A stretch of DNA of 64,000 nucleotides from Clostridium kluyveri. GTDB lineage: Bacteria > Bacillota > Clostridia > Clostridiales > Clostridiaceae. Made by a program: the position numbers and the translations under genes. How positions within the stretch are numbered: the first letter of the stretch is position 1; each line of letters begins with the position of its first letter. The stretch spans positions 1,364,001 through 1,428,000 of the forward strand of contig NZ_CP018335.1 in NCBI RefSeq assembly GCF_001902295.1, in the 5' to 3' direction. The notes below the pieces were generated by a model that was not told where the DNA came from, ran no database searches, and saw nothing but the letters and a program-made list of their open reading frames with translations. This document shows, in pieces, positions 44,441 to 53,160 of the stretch.

Positions 44441-45742
44441 ATGAAAAAGGTGAAAATAGCGTTAATGGGGCTTGGAAATGTGGGAACCGGAGTCTGGATG
44501 ATATTAGATTCTAATAAAAAAGAGATAATGAAAAGATCCGGCTATGACGTGGAAGTGGCAAAAATTCTTGTGAGAAATAAAGATAAAAAAAGAGATGTGG
44601 AAGTTCCAGAGGAAATTATAACTACAGATTTTAATGATATATTGGAAGATGATTCAATTAAAATTGTAATTGAAGTTATGGGTGGAATAGAACCTGCCAA
44701 AGAATATATGTTAAAGTGCATGGATAGAAATAAACATATAGTAACTGCAAATAAAATGCTTATTGCAACCGAGGGAGATGAGCTTTTTGAAAAAGCCCAT
44801 GATAAAGGTGTGGTATTTAACTATGAGGCCAGTGTGGCAGGAGGTATTCCTATAATAAAGGGAATAGAAGAGAGTTTGACTGCCAATAAAATCGAAGAAT
44901 TTTATGGAATAGTAAATGGTACCACGAATTATATCTTAAGCAAAATGCAGCTTGAAAGGCTGAATTTTGATGTGGCTCTAAAGCAGGCCCAGGATATGGG
45001 ATATGCTGAAGCTGATCCTACCTCCGATATTGAGGGATTTGATGCCCAGTATAAGCTTGCCATACTTTCATCCCTGGCATTTGGAACAAAGGTGGATGTA
45101 AATAATGTATATAGAGAGGGTATTACAAAGATCGAATCCATAGACATGAAATATGCCAAAAAATTTGATATGGTAATCAAGCTGCTTGCCATTGCAAAAG
45201 AGAGTAAGGGAAAGCTTGAGCTTAAAGTACAGCCTACAATGATCCCGAAAGATCATCCTCTTGCAAATGTGTATGATTCCTTTAACGCCATATTTATAAA
45301 GGGAAATGCAGTAGGAGATCTGATGTTTTACGGAAGGGGAGCTGGAAGTCTTCCAACGGGCAGTGCTGTGGTAAGTGATATTGTTGCCATATTGAGGAGC
45401 AATGTAGATGTGGCAAATTACAGTCATATAGCACAGAATGACTTATGGCACAGGGAAATACAAAATATCAGTGAAAGCTATAGTAAATTTTATATCAGAA
45501 TTACTGTAATAGATCAACCGGGAGTGCTTGGAGAGATAACAACAATTTTAGGAAAATACAACGTAAGTCTCCGTTCTGTAATACAAAAAGGGGAAGAAAA
45601 CTCTAAAGGTCAAGTAACAATAGTGTTATTTACCCACAAGACCAGTGAAGCAGATGTAAGTAGTGCAATTGAGGAGCTTATGAATTTAAAATCAGTAATT
45701 ACAATAGATAATGTTATAAGAATAGAAGACTTTAAAAATTAA
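44441..45742 (+). CDS. hom: Homoserine dehydrogenase
   Basis: A 433-residue enzyme that reduces aspartate semialdehyde to homoserine with NAD(P)H for threonine and methionine synthesis. The start is the ATG at 44441 behind GGAAGGAG; the upstream open stretch has no start signal. The N-terminal Rossmann motif GLGNVGTG and the homoserine dehydrogenase core are present: NGTTNYIL, GYAEADPTSDIEGFDAQYKLAILS, and the GRGAGSLPTGSAVVSD cap. A C-terminal ACT domain (~350-430, ITVIDQPGVLGEITTILGKYNVSL) is usual for feedback control by threonine. No thrB/thrC follow; the gene stands alone and ends at a large palindromic element. Confidence 0.95.
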   Translation: MKKVKIALMGLGNVGTGVWMILDSNKKEIMKRSGYDVEVAKILVRNKDKKRDVEVPEEIITTDFNDILEDDSIKIVIEVMGGIEPAKEYMLKCMDRNKHIVTANKMLIATEGDELFEKAHDKGVVFNYEASVAGGIPIIKGIEESLTANKIEEFYGIVNGTTNYILSKMQLERLNFDVALKQAQDMGYAEADPTSDIEGFDAQYKLAILSSLAFGTKVDVNNVYREGITKIESIDMKYAKKFDMVIKLLAIAKESKGKLELKVQPTMIPKDHPLANVYDSFNAIFIKGNAVGDLMFYGRGAGSLPTGSAVVSDIVAILRSNVDVANYSHIAQNDLWHREIQNISESYSKFYIRITVIDQPGVLGEITTILGKYNVSLRSVIQKGEENSKGQVTIVLFTHKTSEADVSSAIEELMNLKSVITIDNVIRIEDFKN

Positions 45743-45743
45743 T

Positions 45744-45915
45744 AGTTAAGGGTTAATAGTGAAGAGTTAAGCATGATTTTCTTCAGTGAAACTTTATAAA
45801 ATCCAACAAATCCCATTAAAGTTATGCTTTAATGGGATTTATTTTTAAAGTTTTTCGAAACAAAGTGAAGAAAAACTCTCCTTACCTCTTAACCTTTAAT
45901 TCTTAATCCTTAACT
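45744..45915. repeat. ~170-bp nested palindromic element between hom and pflA, with a perfect central terminator
   Basis: The outer arms, about 28 bp each (45744-45771 and 45888-45915), match at roughly 22 positions when inverted. An inner pair TTTTCTTCA/TGAAGAAAA follows. The centre is a perfect 14-bp hairpin (45808-45821 with 45827-45840) running into ATTTTT. The right arm encodes the last residues of PflA (LRIKN). The whole serves as a bidirectional terminator and may be an inserted palindromic element. Confidence 0.6.
45808..45846. terminator. Central terminator hairpin between convergent hom and pflA
   Basis: AAATCCCATTAAAG pairs perfectly with its complement around a TTATG loop. ATTTTT follows on the plus strand, and an A/T-rich flank suits the minus strand too. 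Confidence 0.85.
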
Positions 45916-46624
45916 TTTTAATAATATAATTTTCAAATATTTTTGCCTGTTCTACATCCATGGTGCTGACATTATTTAGTTTATAAGGTATTTTTAACTT
46001 ATCATATTTATTTATTCCCAGTATATGGTATGGAAGAATTTCAAAATTGTCTATTTTGTCTAAGGGTATATGACTGCGGATTATATTCAATAATTTGTTC
46101 ATAGCTTCATAATTATCTGTAATTCCGGGCACCATTACGTGTCTTAACCATAACCTGCAATTTGAACTATTAACAGCCTGTGAAAAGCTATAGAATTCTT
46201 CTATGGAACTTCCGGTTAAATTTTTATAGCCTTCTTTATCTACATGCTTTATATCAAGGATTACAAGATCTGTATATTTTAAAATTTCTTCATAGTTTCC
46301 CTTTCCGAAACCTGAAGTATCTAAAGCTGTATTTATATTGTTTTCTCTGCATAATTTTAAAAATTCAAGTAGGAATTCAGGCTGCATAAGTGGTTCTCCT
46401 CCAGAGCAGGTAACGCCTCCACCGGATTTTTCAAAATACACCTTGAATTTTGATATTTTTTTTACCAGATTGCTAGCTGTTATCTCCATACCCTCATCCA
46501 TAATCCAGGTATCTGGATTATGGCAGAAGGCACATCTTAATCTGCACCCTTGAAAAAATACAACTACTCTTATTCCGGGACCGTCCACAAGCCCCATAGT
46601 TTCTATGGAATGAATTTTCCCCAT
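45896..46624 (-). CDS. pflA: Pyruvate formate-lyase activating enzyme
   Basis: A 242-residue radical SAM enzyme that abstracts a hydrogen from the glycyl-radical site of PFL. The cluster motif CxxxCxxC is seen in FFQGCRLRCAFCHNPDTW, followed by the GGG/SGGEPL motif (SGGGVTCSGGEPLMQPEF) of the activase family. The start ATG has AGGTGATTTT upstream. The gene follows pflB by 10 bases and is in the same operon under the ZTP riboswitch. The last five codons lie inside the palindromic element described separately, so the natural C-terminus may have been altered by it. Length and motifs are otherwise normal. Confidence 0.95.
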   Translation of the reverse strand: MGKIHSIETMGLVDGPGIRVVVFFQGCRLRCAFCHNPDTWIMDEGMEITASNLVKKISKFKVYFEKSGGGVTCSGGEPLMQPEFLLEFLKLCRENNINTALDTSGFGKGNYEEILKYTDLVILDIKHVDKEGYKNLTGSSIEEFYSFSQAVNSSNCRLWLRHVMVPGITDNYEAMNKLLNIIRSHIPLDKIDNFEILPYHILGINKYDKLKIPYKLNNVSTMDVEQAKIFENYIIKKLRIKN

Positions 46625-46634
46625 AAAATCACCT

Positions 46635-48869
46635 TTAAACTCTTTGGTGGAAAGTTCTTTTGATTACTTCTTCCTGCTGCTGTCTTGTAAGTTTTATAAA
46701 ATGAACTGCATATCCTGAAACACGTATAGTCAAAGTTGGATATTTTTCAGGATTTTCTACAGCATCTAACAGGGTTTTACGGTGCATCACATTTACATTT
46801 AAATGATGTGCTCCCTTTGAGAAATATCCATCCAAAATGGAGGCCAGGTTATTTGTTCTTGTATTTAAATCTTTTCCCAGGGCATCTGGTACAATGGAAA
46901 AGGTATTTGAAACACCATCCTGACACACAGAGCGATAAGGTATTTTAGCCACTGAATTTAAAGATGCCAGAGCACCTTCTTTGTCTCTCCCGTGCATTGG
47001 GTTTGCACCTGGGGCAAAAGGTTCTCCTGATTTTCTTCCATCTGGTGTGGCTCCTGTCTTTTTACCATACATTACATTTGAAGTTATGGTAAGTACAGAG
47101 AGGGTATGCTCTGCATTTCTATAGGTTTCAGTTTTTCTAAGTTCACTTATGAATTTATTTACAATTTCAACAGCTATATCATCTACTCTATCATCATCAT
47201 TACCGTACTTTGGAAAATCACCTTCTGTTTTAAAAGCCACTGCTGTGCCTTTCTGGTTTCTAATTGCGGTAACTTTTCCATATTTTATAGCACTTAGTGA
47301 GTCCGCTGCCACTGAAAGACCAGCTATACCGCAGGCAAGGAATCTGTGAACCTTGGTATCGTGAAGGGCCATAAGTCCTGCTTCATAGGCATATTTATCG
47401 TGCATGTAGTGAATTGTATTGAGGGCATTTACATATAATTTTGCAACATATTCAAGTACTTTAAAATAATTTTTCTTCACTTTTTCATAATCGAGAATTT
47501 CATCTTCCATTTTTTCTATATGGGGTACTATTTTTTCAGAAGTTTTTTCATCTGAGCCCTGGTTTATGGCATATAAAAGGGATTTTGCAATATTGCATCT
47601 GGCACCGAAAAATTGCATTTCTTTTCCTAGAGCCATGGCAGATACACAGCAGGCTATGCCATAGTCATCTCCATATACAGGTTTCATAAGATCATCATTT
47701 TCATACTGCAGTGCATCTGTTTCAATAGACATTCTGCTGCAGTATTTTTTAAAAGGTTCAGGCAGATTTTGTGACCATAGTATTGTTATATTTGGTTCAG
47801 GAGCAGGTCCTAAGTTTGTAAGGGTATTTAAGAATCTATAGGAGTTTTTAGTAACCAGTGTCCTTCCATCTATGGACATACCGCCTATGCATTCAGTTAC
47901 CCAGTTAGGGTCTCCTGCAAATAGTTCATTATAGTCTGGGGTTCTCAAATGCCTTTCAAGTCTTAATTTTATTACAAATTGATCTATAAGTTCCTGGGCT
48001 TCTTGTTCAGTTAAAGTCCCTTCTTTTAAATCCCTTTCAATATATATATCCAGAAATGTAGAAACCCTTCCAAGAGACATTGCTGCTCCATTATTTTCTT
48101 TTATGCCTGCAAGATAGCCAAGATAAGTAAATTGCACGGCTTCCTTTGCATTTTCAGCTGGATTTGATATGTCTATTCCATAACTTGCAGCCATATTTTT
48201 AATCTTATAAAGAGCTTTTATCTGCTCTGATACTTCTTCTCTCTGTCTTAGTATGTCCTCCAGCATATCAGGGCCTTTAAGGGTCTTTAAATCTTTTTTC
48301 TTTTCTTCAATTAAATAATCTATTCCATAGAGTGCAACTCTTCTAAAATCTCCTATTATTCTTCCTCTTCCATAGGCATCTGGAAGTCCTGTTATAAGAC
48401 CTACATGTCTTGCAGCTCTTATTTCCTCTGTGTATGCATCAAATACACCTTCGTTGTGGGTTTTTCTGTATTTTGTAAATATATTGTTCATATTTTCATC
48501 AATTTTGTATCCATAATCCGTAAGGGCATCTTTAGCCATCTTTATTCCGCCAAAAGGATTTACTATTCTTTTAAGTGGTGCATCTGTCTGCAGTCCCACA
48601 ATAACTTCATTGTCCTTGTCTATATAACCAGGCTTAAAATTATCGATTCCAGATACAGTATTTGTATCTACATCCAACACTCCACCTTTTTTAATTTCTT
48701 CTAAAATAAGTTCTTCAGATTTTTTCCATACTTTTTTAGTTTTTTCTGTAGGGGAGGTTAAAAAACTCTCATCTCCAGTGTAAGGAGTGTAATTTTTTTG
48801 TATGAAATTTCTTACGTCAATATTTTCTGTCCAATTTCCTGTGTTAAAATTTTTCCATTCTTTTTTCAT
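46635..48869 (-). CDS. pflB: Formate C-acetyltransferase (pyruvate formate-lyase)
   Basis: A 744-residue glycyl-radical enzyme converting pyruvate and CoA to acetyl-CoA and formate. The start is the ATG at plus 48869 behind AGAGGGG; the frame extends 16 codons further without a start signal. The tandem active-site cysteines lie in DYGIACCVSAMALGKEM. The glycyl radical residue is G719 in RVSGYAVHFIKLT near the C-terminus. In this kind of Clostridium PFL is chiefly an anabolic formate source for 10-formyl-tetrahydrofolate. This fits the ZTP riboswitch in its leader, which senses shortage of that cofactor. pflA follows after 10 bases. Confidence 0.96.
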   Translation of the reverse strand: MKKEWKNFNTGNWTENIDVRNFIQKNYTPYTGDESFLTSPTEKTKKVWKKSEELILEEIKKGGVLDVDTNTVSGIDNFKPGYIDKDNEVIVGLQTDAPLKRIVNPFGGIKMAKDALTDYGYKIDENMNNIFTKYRKTHNEGVFDAYTEEIRAARHVGLITGLPDAYGRGRIIGDFRRVALYGIDYLIEEKKKDLKTLKGPDMLEDILRQREEVSEQIKALYKIKNMAASYGIDISNPAENAKEAVQFTYLGYLAGIKENNGAAMSLGRVSTFLDIYIERDLKEGTLTEQEAQELIDQFVIKLRLERHLRTPDYNELFAGDPNWVTECIGGMSIDGRTLVTKNSYRFLNTLTNLGPAPEPNITILWSQNLPEPFKKYCSRMSIETDALQYENDDLMKPVYGDDYGIACCVSAMALGKEMQFFGARCNIAKSLLYAINQGSDEKTSEKIVPHIEKMEDEILDYEKVKKNYFKVLEYVAKLYVNALNTIHYMHDKYAYEAGLMALHDTKVHRFLACGIAGLSVAADSLSAIKYGKVTAIRNQKGTAVAFKTEGDFPKYGNDDDRVDDIAVEIVNKFISELRKTETYRNAEHTLSVLTITSNVMYGKKTGATPDGRKSGEPFAPGANPMHGRDKEGALASLNSVAKIPYRSVCQDGVSNTFSIVPDALGKDLNTRTNNLASILDGYFSKGAHHLNVNVMHRKTLLDAVENPEKYPTLTIRVSGYAVHFIKLTRQQQEEVIKRTFHQRV

Positions 48870-48948
48870 AAAAGCCCCTCTTTTCAATAATATTTTGGTA
48901 ATTTGTGATGAATTCAATTGAAAATTATCTTAATTCTTGATATTAATC

Positions 48949-49045
48949 AAAAAGACCACCTGGACTTTTTGATTGCCCAGGCGGTCGGCTTTTAAAAATC
49001 GTACTCCTTGTGGTTAATTCCACTGCCGCCGGTTATACGATTCCT
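48949..49045 (-). promoter_or_regulatory. ZTP (pfl-motif) riboswitch with terminator, leader of pflB
   Basis: Read on the minus strand, the leader has the 5' domain CGTATAACCGGCGG, a TGG/CCA hairpin and AAGGAGTACG. A short linker leads to the conserved 3' part CCGACCGCCTGGGC. These match the two halves of the pfl/ZTP consensus as I know it. The 3' half (GACCGCCTGG) can instead pair with CCAGGTGGTC, followed by TTTTTG (plus 48949-48953), forming an intrinsic terminator. Ligand binding should therefore prevent termination and turn pflB-pflA on when Z nucleotides accumulate. Confidence 0.9.
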
Positions 49046-49068
49046 TTAAATCAATTTTGTGCAACACT

Positions 49069-49097
49069 AAAATATCATATTTATATTATTGTGTCAA
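49069..49097 (-). promoter_or_regulatory. Sigma-A promoter of the pflB leader
   Basis: On the minus strand, TTGACA (plus 49092-49097), a 17-bp spacer and TATTTT (plus 49069-49074), about 25 bases before the ZTP aptamer. Confidence 0.65.
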
Positions 49098-49128
49098 TAT
49101 AAATAGGGAAGATTTTTAAATTCTTTAA

Positions 49129-51087
49129 TCATAGAAATCGCTGTAAAATATTTTTTAATATATATATATCGAAAGGTTTTGAAATATAATCATCCATTCC
49201 TCCTTCAATACAAAGTTCTCTATCACCGGGCATGGCATATGCAGTCATTGCAATTATAGGCATATGATATTTTTCGTGAAGTTCATTTTTCCTAATTATC
49301 TTTGTGGTTTCAAGACCATTTAATTCTGGCATTTGTATATCCATAAGTATTAAATGTACCGGCATAGTTTCCAGAATTTTTAATGCCTGGTTTCCATTAT
49401 AGGCACTTGAAAAATTATAACCTAGTCTTTTTAACATACCACAGGCTATTTGCATATTTATTTCATTATCTTCTACTATTAAAATATTTTTGTTTAAAGT
49501 GTGGGGAATGGTATCCGCAGGTATTAATTTGCTATCTACAGATTTATCGAAATACAGTAAAAATTCTGCTGTAAAACTAAAAATACTTCCTATATTTTCA
49601 GCACTTTCAAACCATATGTCTCCATTCATGATTTTTACTAGTTCTTTAGATATTAAAAGTCCAAGACCTGTGGTAGAATAATATTCATTTTGGGGTGCTT
49701 GTTGATAAACAAATTTTTTGAAGATCTGTTTTTTAAATTTCTCTTTAATACCTGTACCTGTGTCTTCTATGCAGAACTCCAAAACTACCTTTTCGTTTAC
49801 TTGAGATATTTTTTTCACTTTAAATGATATATACCCTTTCTTTGTAAATTTAAGTGAATTATTAAATAGATTTATAAGAATCTGTTTTAATTTTAATTCA
49901 TCTCCTATCAATTCAGAAGGAACCAAAGGATCTATGAAATATGTGAATTTTATATTTTTGTTTGAGCAAGCATATGAAATTTCCCTTATGAAAGTATCCA
50001 GCATATTTTTTAAATCAAATACTTTCATATGTAATTCAATTTTTCCTGATTCTATTTTGGATATATCTAAAATGTTATTTGTTATATCCAATAGGTGAGT
50101 TGAGGAGTTTCTTAATATTTCTAGGTATGGTTTTGTACATTCTTTTATCTCCATTAATGAAATTAAGTCAATGGTTCCTATAATACCATTTAGTGGAGTT
50201 CTAATTTCATGACTCATATTTGCAAGAAAGTTAGCTTTTGCTATATTTGCATCTTCAGCTTCTATTTTTGCTTTTTCTAGTTCTATATAATTACTTCTTA
50301 ATTCCTCTTCTGTAGAAGCAAGTTCTTCATATATAGCTGAAAGTTCTTCATATTTTTCTTTTAATTGCTTTTCCTTTGATTTTTTATCTGACATATCCCT
50401 GGCAATTGCTGATGCCCCTATAATTTTTTTTTCTCTATTGTAAATTGGGGAAATGCATATTGATACAAATATCTTTTTTCCGCTTTTGGTTAATCGAGTA
50501 GTTTCATGGTGGCATATTTCCATACCTTTTTTTGTTTTATCTAGAATTATCTCCACATCTCCAATGATCTCATCAGGTATAAGTTTAGATATATGCATCC
50601 CTATAATTTCATCTTTCTTATAACCATAGAGCTTTTCAGCGCCTTTGTTCCAACTTGTAATAATATCATTTAAATCTTTACTTAAAATGGCATCCTCTGA
50701 ATATTCCACAATAGAAGCAAGAGTTTCTATTTCTTCTTCTCGCTGTAATTCTAATGTAATATCTCTTGTAAGATTTAAAATTATTTTATTTGAATTTAAT
50801 TCCATAGGGATAAAAGATACCTCTACAGGAAATTTTAGACTATCTTTTGTGCAATAGAAGGTATTAAAATGAAACTCCTCACTGTTAAAATTTTTTAACT
50901 GGTTCATTACAGAGCTTTTTTCATCCGGTGAGATTAGATCAAATACAGTCATTGATAGGAGTTCTTCATTTGTATACTTTAAAGATGATAAAGCCTTTTT
51001 ATTGCCATATATTATTTTCCACTGCATATCCAATATTAATGTAATATATTTAGAGTTTTTTAACATTTTTTTGTTTGAATTATTCAA
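49129..51087 (-). CDS. PAS-PAS hybrid histidine kinase with C-terminal receiver domain
   Basis: About 652 residues. The start is placed at the TTG at plus 51087, eight bases after GGAGG; a TTG five codons earlier overlaps that Shine-Dalgarno sequence. Two PAS domains (~10-115 and ~125-240) are followed by a coiled coil and HisKA (phosphoacceptor in FLANMSHEIRTPLNG). The HATPase contains NNSLKFT, DTGTGIK and TGLGLLIS. A C-terminal receiver domain follows (ILIVEDNEINMQ, phosphoacceptor Asp in LILMDIQMP, Lys in ISKPFD). There are no transmembrane helices, so it is a cytoplasmic sensor. It overlaps the end of the GGDEF-EAL gene by 8 bases and is co-translated. No output regulator is adjacent; phosphotransfer partners or the c-di-GMP enzyme itself are possible targets. 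Confidence 0.9.
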   Translation of the reverse strand: MNNSNKKMLKNSKYITLILDMQWKIIYGNKKALSSLKYTNEELLSMTVFDLISPDEKSSVMNQLKNFNSEEFHFNTFYCTKDSLKFPVEVSFIPMELNSNKIILNLTRDITLELQREEEIETLASIVEYSEDAILSKDLNDIITSWNKGAEKLYGYKKDEIIGMHISKLIPDEIIGDVEIILDKTKKGMEICHHETTRLTKSGKKIFVSICISPIYNREKKIIGASAIARDMSDKKSKEKQLKEKYEELSAIYEELASTEEELRSNYIELEKAKIEAEDANIAKANFLANMSHEIRTPLNGIIGTIDLISLMEIKECTKPYLEILRNSSTHLLDITNNILDISKIESGKIELHMKVFDLKNMLDTFIREISYACSNKNIKFTYFIDPLVPSELIGDELKLKQILINLFNNSLKFTKKGYISFKVKKISQVNEKVVLEFCIEDTGTGIKEKFKKQIFKKFVYQQAPQNEYYSTTGLGLLISKELVKIMNGDIWFESAENIGSIFSFTAEFLLYFDKSVDSKLIPADTIPHTLNKNILIVEDNEINMQIACGMLKRLGYNFSSAYNGNQALKILETMPVHLILMDIQMPELNGLETTKIIRKNELHEKYHMPIIAMTAYAMPGDRELCIEGGMDDYISKPFDIYILKNILQRFL

Positions 51088-52780
51088 ATTGAAATCCTCC
51101 AAATTTACTTTTTTTTAAGATATCTTCAATTTTATTTACAGGCAAAGGTTTACTAAAATAATATCCCTGAATTGTGTTACAGCCAATATGGAGAAGGCAG
51201 TCTAGCTGTTTTTTAGTTTCTACACCTTCTGCAATAATGTTATAATTTAACGATTTACATAGATTAATTATGGATTTTATTACAGCTTTATTTTTTTTGC
51301 TTTCGATATTATCAATAAAAGATTTGTCAATTTTTAGTGTATTTACAGGCAATATAGTTAAATAGTTTAAAGATGAATATCCTGTACCAAAATCATCTAT
51401 TGCAACTCTGACCCCTTTTTTTAGCAGTTCATCTAAGGTTTTTATTTTACATGTATATAAATCTATCAATGTACCCTCTGTTATTTCAATTTCCAGCAGA
51501 GAAGGGGAAATTTCATTTTTTTCACATATATTAATAAGTCTGGTAACAAAATCGCTGTTTCTCAGTTGAATAGGAGAAACATTTACTGATATGGTTTCTA
51601 CCTTAAAACCTTTTAGTTGTAATTCATAGATCATTTTACATACGGAATTTAGAACCCATTCACCTATGTCTATAATAATTCCTGTGCTTTCGCATATTGG
51701 TATGAATTCTTGTGGTGAAATAAAGCCAAGTTTTCTATTTTTCCATCTTAGTAGAGATTCAAAGCCTATTACTTTATTTTCTACAGCATCTATTTGAGGT
51801 TGATATAGTATATAAAGTTCATTATTTTCAATTGCTGTTTTGAGTTCCTGTTCAATAATGAGTTTTCTTCGATAAAAATAAAATAATTCTTTTTTAAAAA
51901 AAGTAGTAGTATTTTTGCCCTTTTGTTTTGATTCAAATACTGCTAAATCCGCATATTTATACAGTTCTGCTACATCACGGCTATCCTCTGGGAATAGAGC
52001 AATACCTATACTTATGGTTATATATATTTGTTTTTCTTTGACCTCAAAAGGATTTCTTAGATAATGGGATATTTCCATACAGAGTTTTTCTAATTCATTA
52101 TAGGAATTAAGTTTGTCAATAAGGAGCATAAATTCATCTCCTCCAAGTCGATATAAAGTTCCATAAGGTTCTATACACATGGCTATCAGCTGGGAGAAGA
52201 TTATAAGAAGCAGATCCCCGTAATCATGACCAAAGGTATCGTTAACTGATTTAAAGTCATCAATGTTTATAAATATCAGAGCGCCGTTTTTATAATTATC
52301 TAAGATTGTTTTTAAGTCGTTTCTAAATAAGATTCTATTTGGCAATCCTGTGAGAGAATCGTAGTAAGCGGAGTAATTAATATATTCTTCTAATCTCTTT
52401 TTTTGTGTCACATCATTTATTGAACCGGAAAGTAAAATTATTTCACCTGCTGAATTTCTGGTGGCGGCACCTTTAACAAGTAATGCTCTAATATGTTTTT
52501 CCTTGGTTGATATTTTGAATTCACTCCTGTAAGTTTCTGTATTGCCTTTTATGAAAAAAGTCAAATCGTTTTTGGCACTTAGTTTATCCTGGGGGATAAC
52601 AATTTCTTCAATAAAATCAAATAGATTCTTAAAATCATCAGTGTCGTATCCTAGGATATTTTTAAAATTATCTGAAAAAAATATACAACATTTTTCCAAA
52701 TTCCATTCCCAAAGTGAAATATTGGCTCCAGTTAAGGCTCTTTTGTATATTTGTTCATTGCTTCCATTATAAATTTCCAT
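51080..52780 (-). CDS. PAS-GGDEF-EAL protein (c-di-GMP turnover enzyme)
   Basis: A 566-residue protein with ATG start behind AGGAGG. A PAS/PAC sensor (~10-130) is followed by a GGDEF domain with an intact active site (YRLGGDEFML) and no RxxD inhibitory site in front. An EAL domain follows with the motif as ESL (FESLLRW), intact metal-site motifs DDFGTGYSSL and EITE, and an IAEGVET-type loop. Both synthesis and hydrolysis of c-di-GMP are thus possible; which prevails cannot be read. No membrane helix is seen. It is transcribed divergently from a pilus operon carrying a c-di-GMP-II riboswitch, strongly suggesting it tunes that operon. First gene of a two-gene unit with the hybrid kinase. Confidence 0.92.
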   Translation of the reverse strand: MEIYNGSNEQIYKRALTGANISLWEWNLEKCCIFFSDNFKNILGYDTDDFKNLFDFIEEIVIPQDKLSAKNDLTFFIKGNTETYRSEFKISTKEKHIRALLVKGAATRNSAGEIILLSGSINDVTQKKRLEEYINYSAYYDSLTGLPNRILFRNDLKTILDNYKNGALIFINIDDFKSVNDTFGHDYGDLLLIIFSQLIAMCIEPYGTLYRLGGDEFMLLIDKLNSYNELEKLCMEISHYLRNPFEVKEKQIYITISIGIALFPEDSRDVAELYKYADLAVFESKQKGKNTTTFFKKELFYFYRRKLIIEQELKTAIENNELYILYQPQIDAVENKVIGFESLLRWKNRKLGFISPQEFIPICESTGIIIDIGEWVLNSVCKMIYELQLKGFKVETISVNVSPIQLRNSDFVTRLINICEKNEISPSLLEIEITEGTLIDLYTCKIKTLDELLKKGVRVAIDDFGTGYSSLNYLTILPVNTLKIDKSFIDNIESKKNKAVIKSIINLCKSLNYNIIAEGVETKKQLDCLLHIGCNTIQGYYFSKPLPVNKIEDILKKSKFGGFQFE

Positions 52781-52814
52781 ATTAACCTCCTATTTTATAA
52801 GGATATCTAAAGGC

Positions 52815-52888
52815 CAGTATATTCATTTTTAGATTGATATTTATATGTAGATTAATTATAGTATAAATAATAAAATTTGAATATACTG
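52815..52888. promoter_or_regulatory. Perfect 11-bp inverted repeat in the upstream region of the GGDEF-EAL gene
   Basis: CAGTATATTCA (52815-52825) and TGAATATACTG (52878-52888) are exact complements 52 bp apart. They lie in the 250-bp divergent intergenic region between the GGDEF-EAL gene and the pilus promoter, which contains no gene. They may be two half-sites for a looping regulator or a leader hairpin. Confidence 0.45.
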
Positions 52889-52990
52889 TATAATAAAATG
52901 TCATATTATGCAAGTATAATTTTTACGGTTATTAGAGTGATTTGAGTGAAAGTTTTAATATTTTGCAATTAAATTATTTCCCAAAGTTTA

Positions 52991-53019
52991 TTGAAATTGG
53001 AGTGTTTTTATGCTAAAAT
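52991..53019 (+). promoter_or_regulatory. Sigma-A promoter of the type IV pilus operon
   Basis: TTGAAA (52991-52996), a 17-bp spacer and TAAAAT (53014-53019) place the transcript start near 53026, just before the c-di-GMP-II aptamer. Confidence 0.75.
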
Positions 53020-53028
53020 TAAACAAAT

Positions 53029-53143
53029 TGAGGGGAACGATGAGGTACACACTTTAATTTGGGCATCCTTGTGTGTATTGGAGTTAGTGATGCAACCGAC
53101 CCTGTATTCATAAATATTTTATGGATACAGGGTTTTGCTTTTT
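53029..53143 (+). promoter_or_regulatory. Class II c-di-GMP riboswitch with terminator, leader of the pilus operon
   Basis: The leader matches the C. acetobutylicum c-di-GMP-II aptamer as I recall it, block by block: GAACGATGA (53035-53043), TTTAATTTGGGCA (53053-53065), GAGTTAGT (53091-53098 in part) and GTGATGCAACCGAC. A P2-type pairing CACAC/GTGTG is also present. P1 (AGGG 53031-53034 with CCCT 53100-53103) shares bases with the left arm of a strong terminator (ACCCTGTAT 53099-53107 with ATACAGGGT 53125-53133, then TTTGCTTTTT). The two are exclusive, so c-di-GMP binding should relieve termination and switch pilus transcription on. Confidence 0.92.
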
Positions 53144-53160
53144 AAAAATGGAGAATAACT

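Noticed and set aside
53029..53143. Class I (GEMM-I) c-di-GMP riboswitch
   Set aside because: The GGGCAAA and ACGCAAAGC blocks of class I are absent; the blocks match class II instead.
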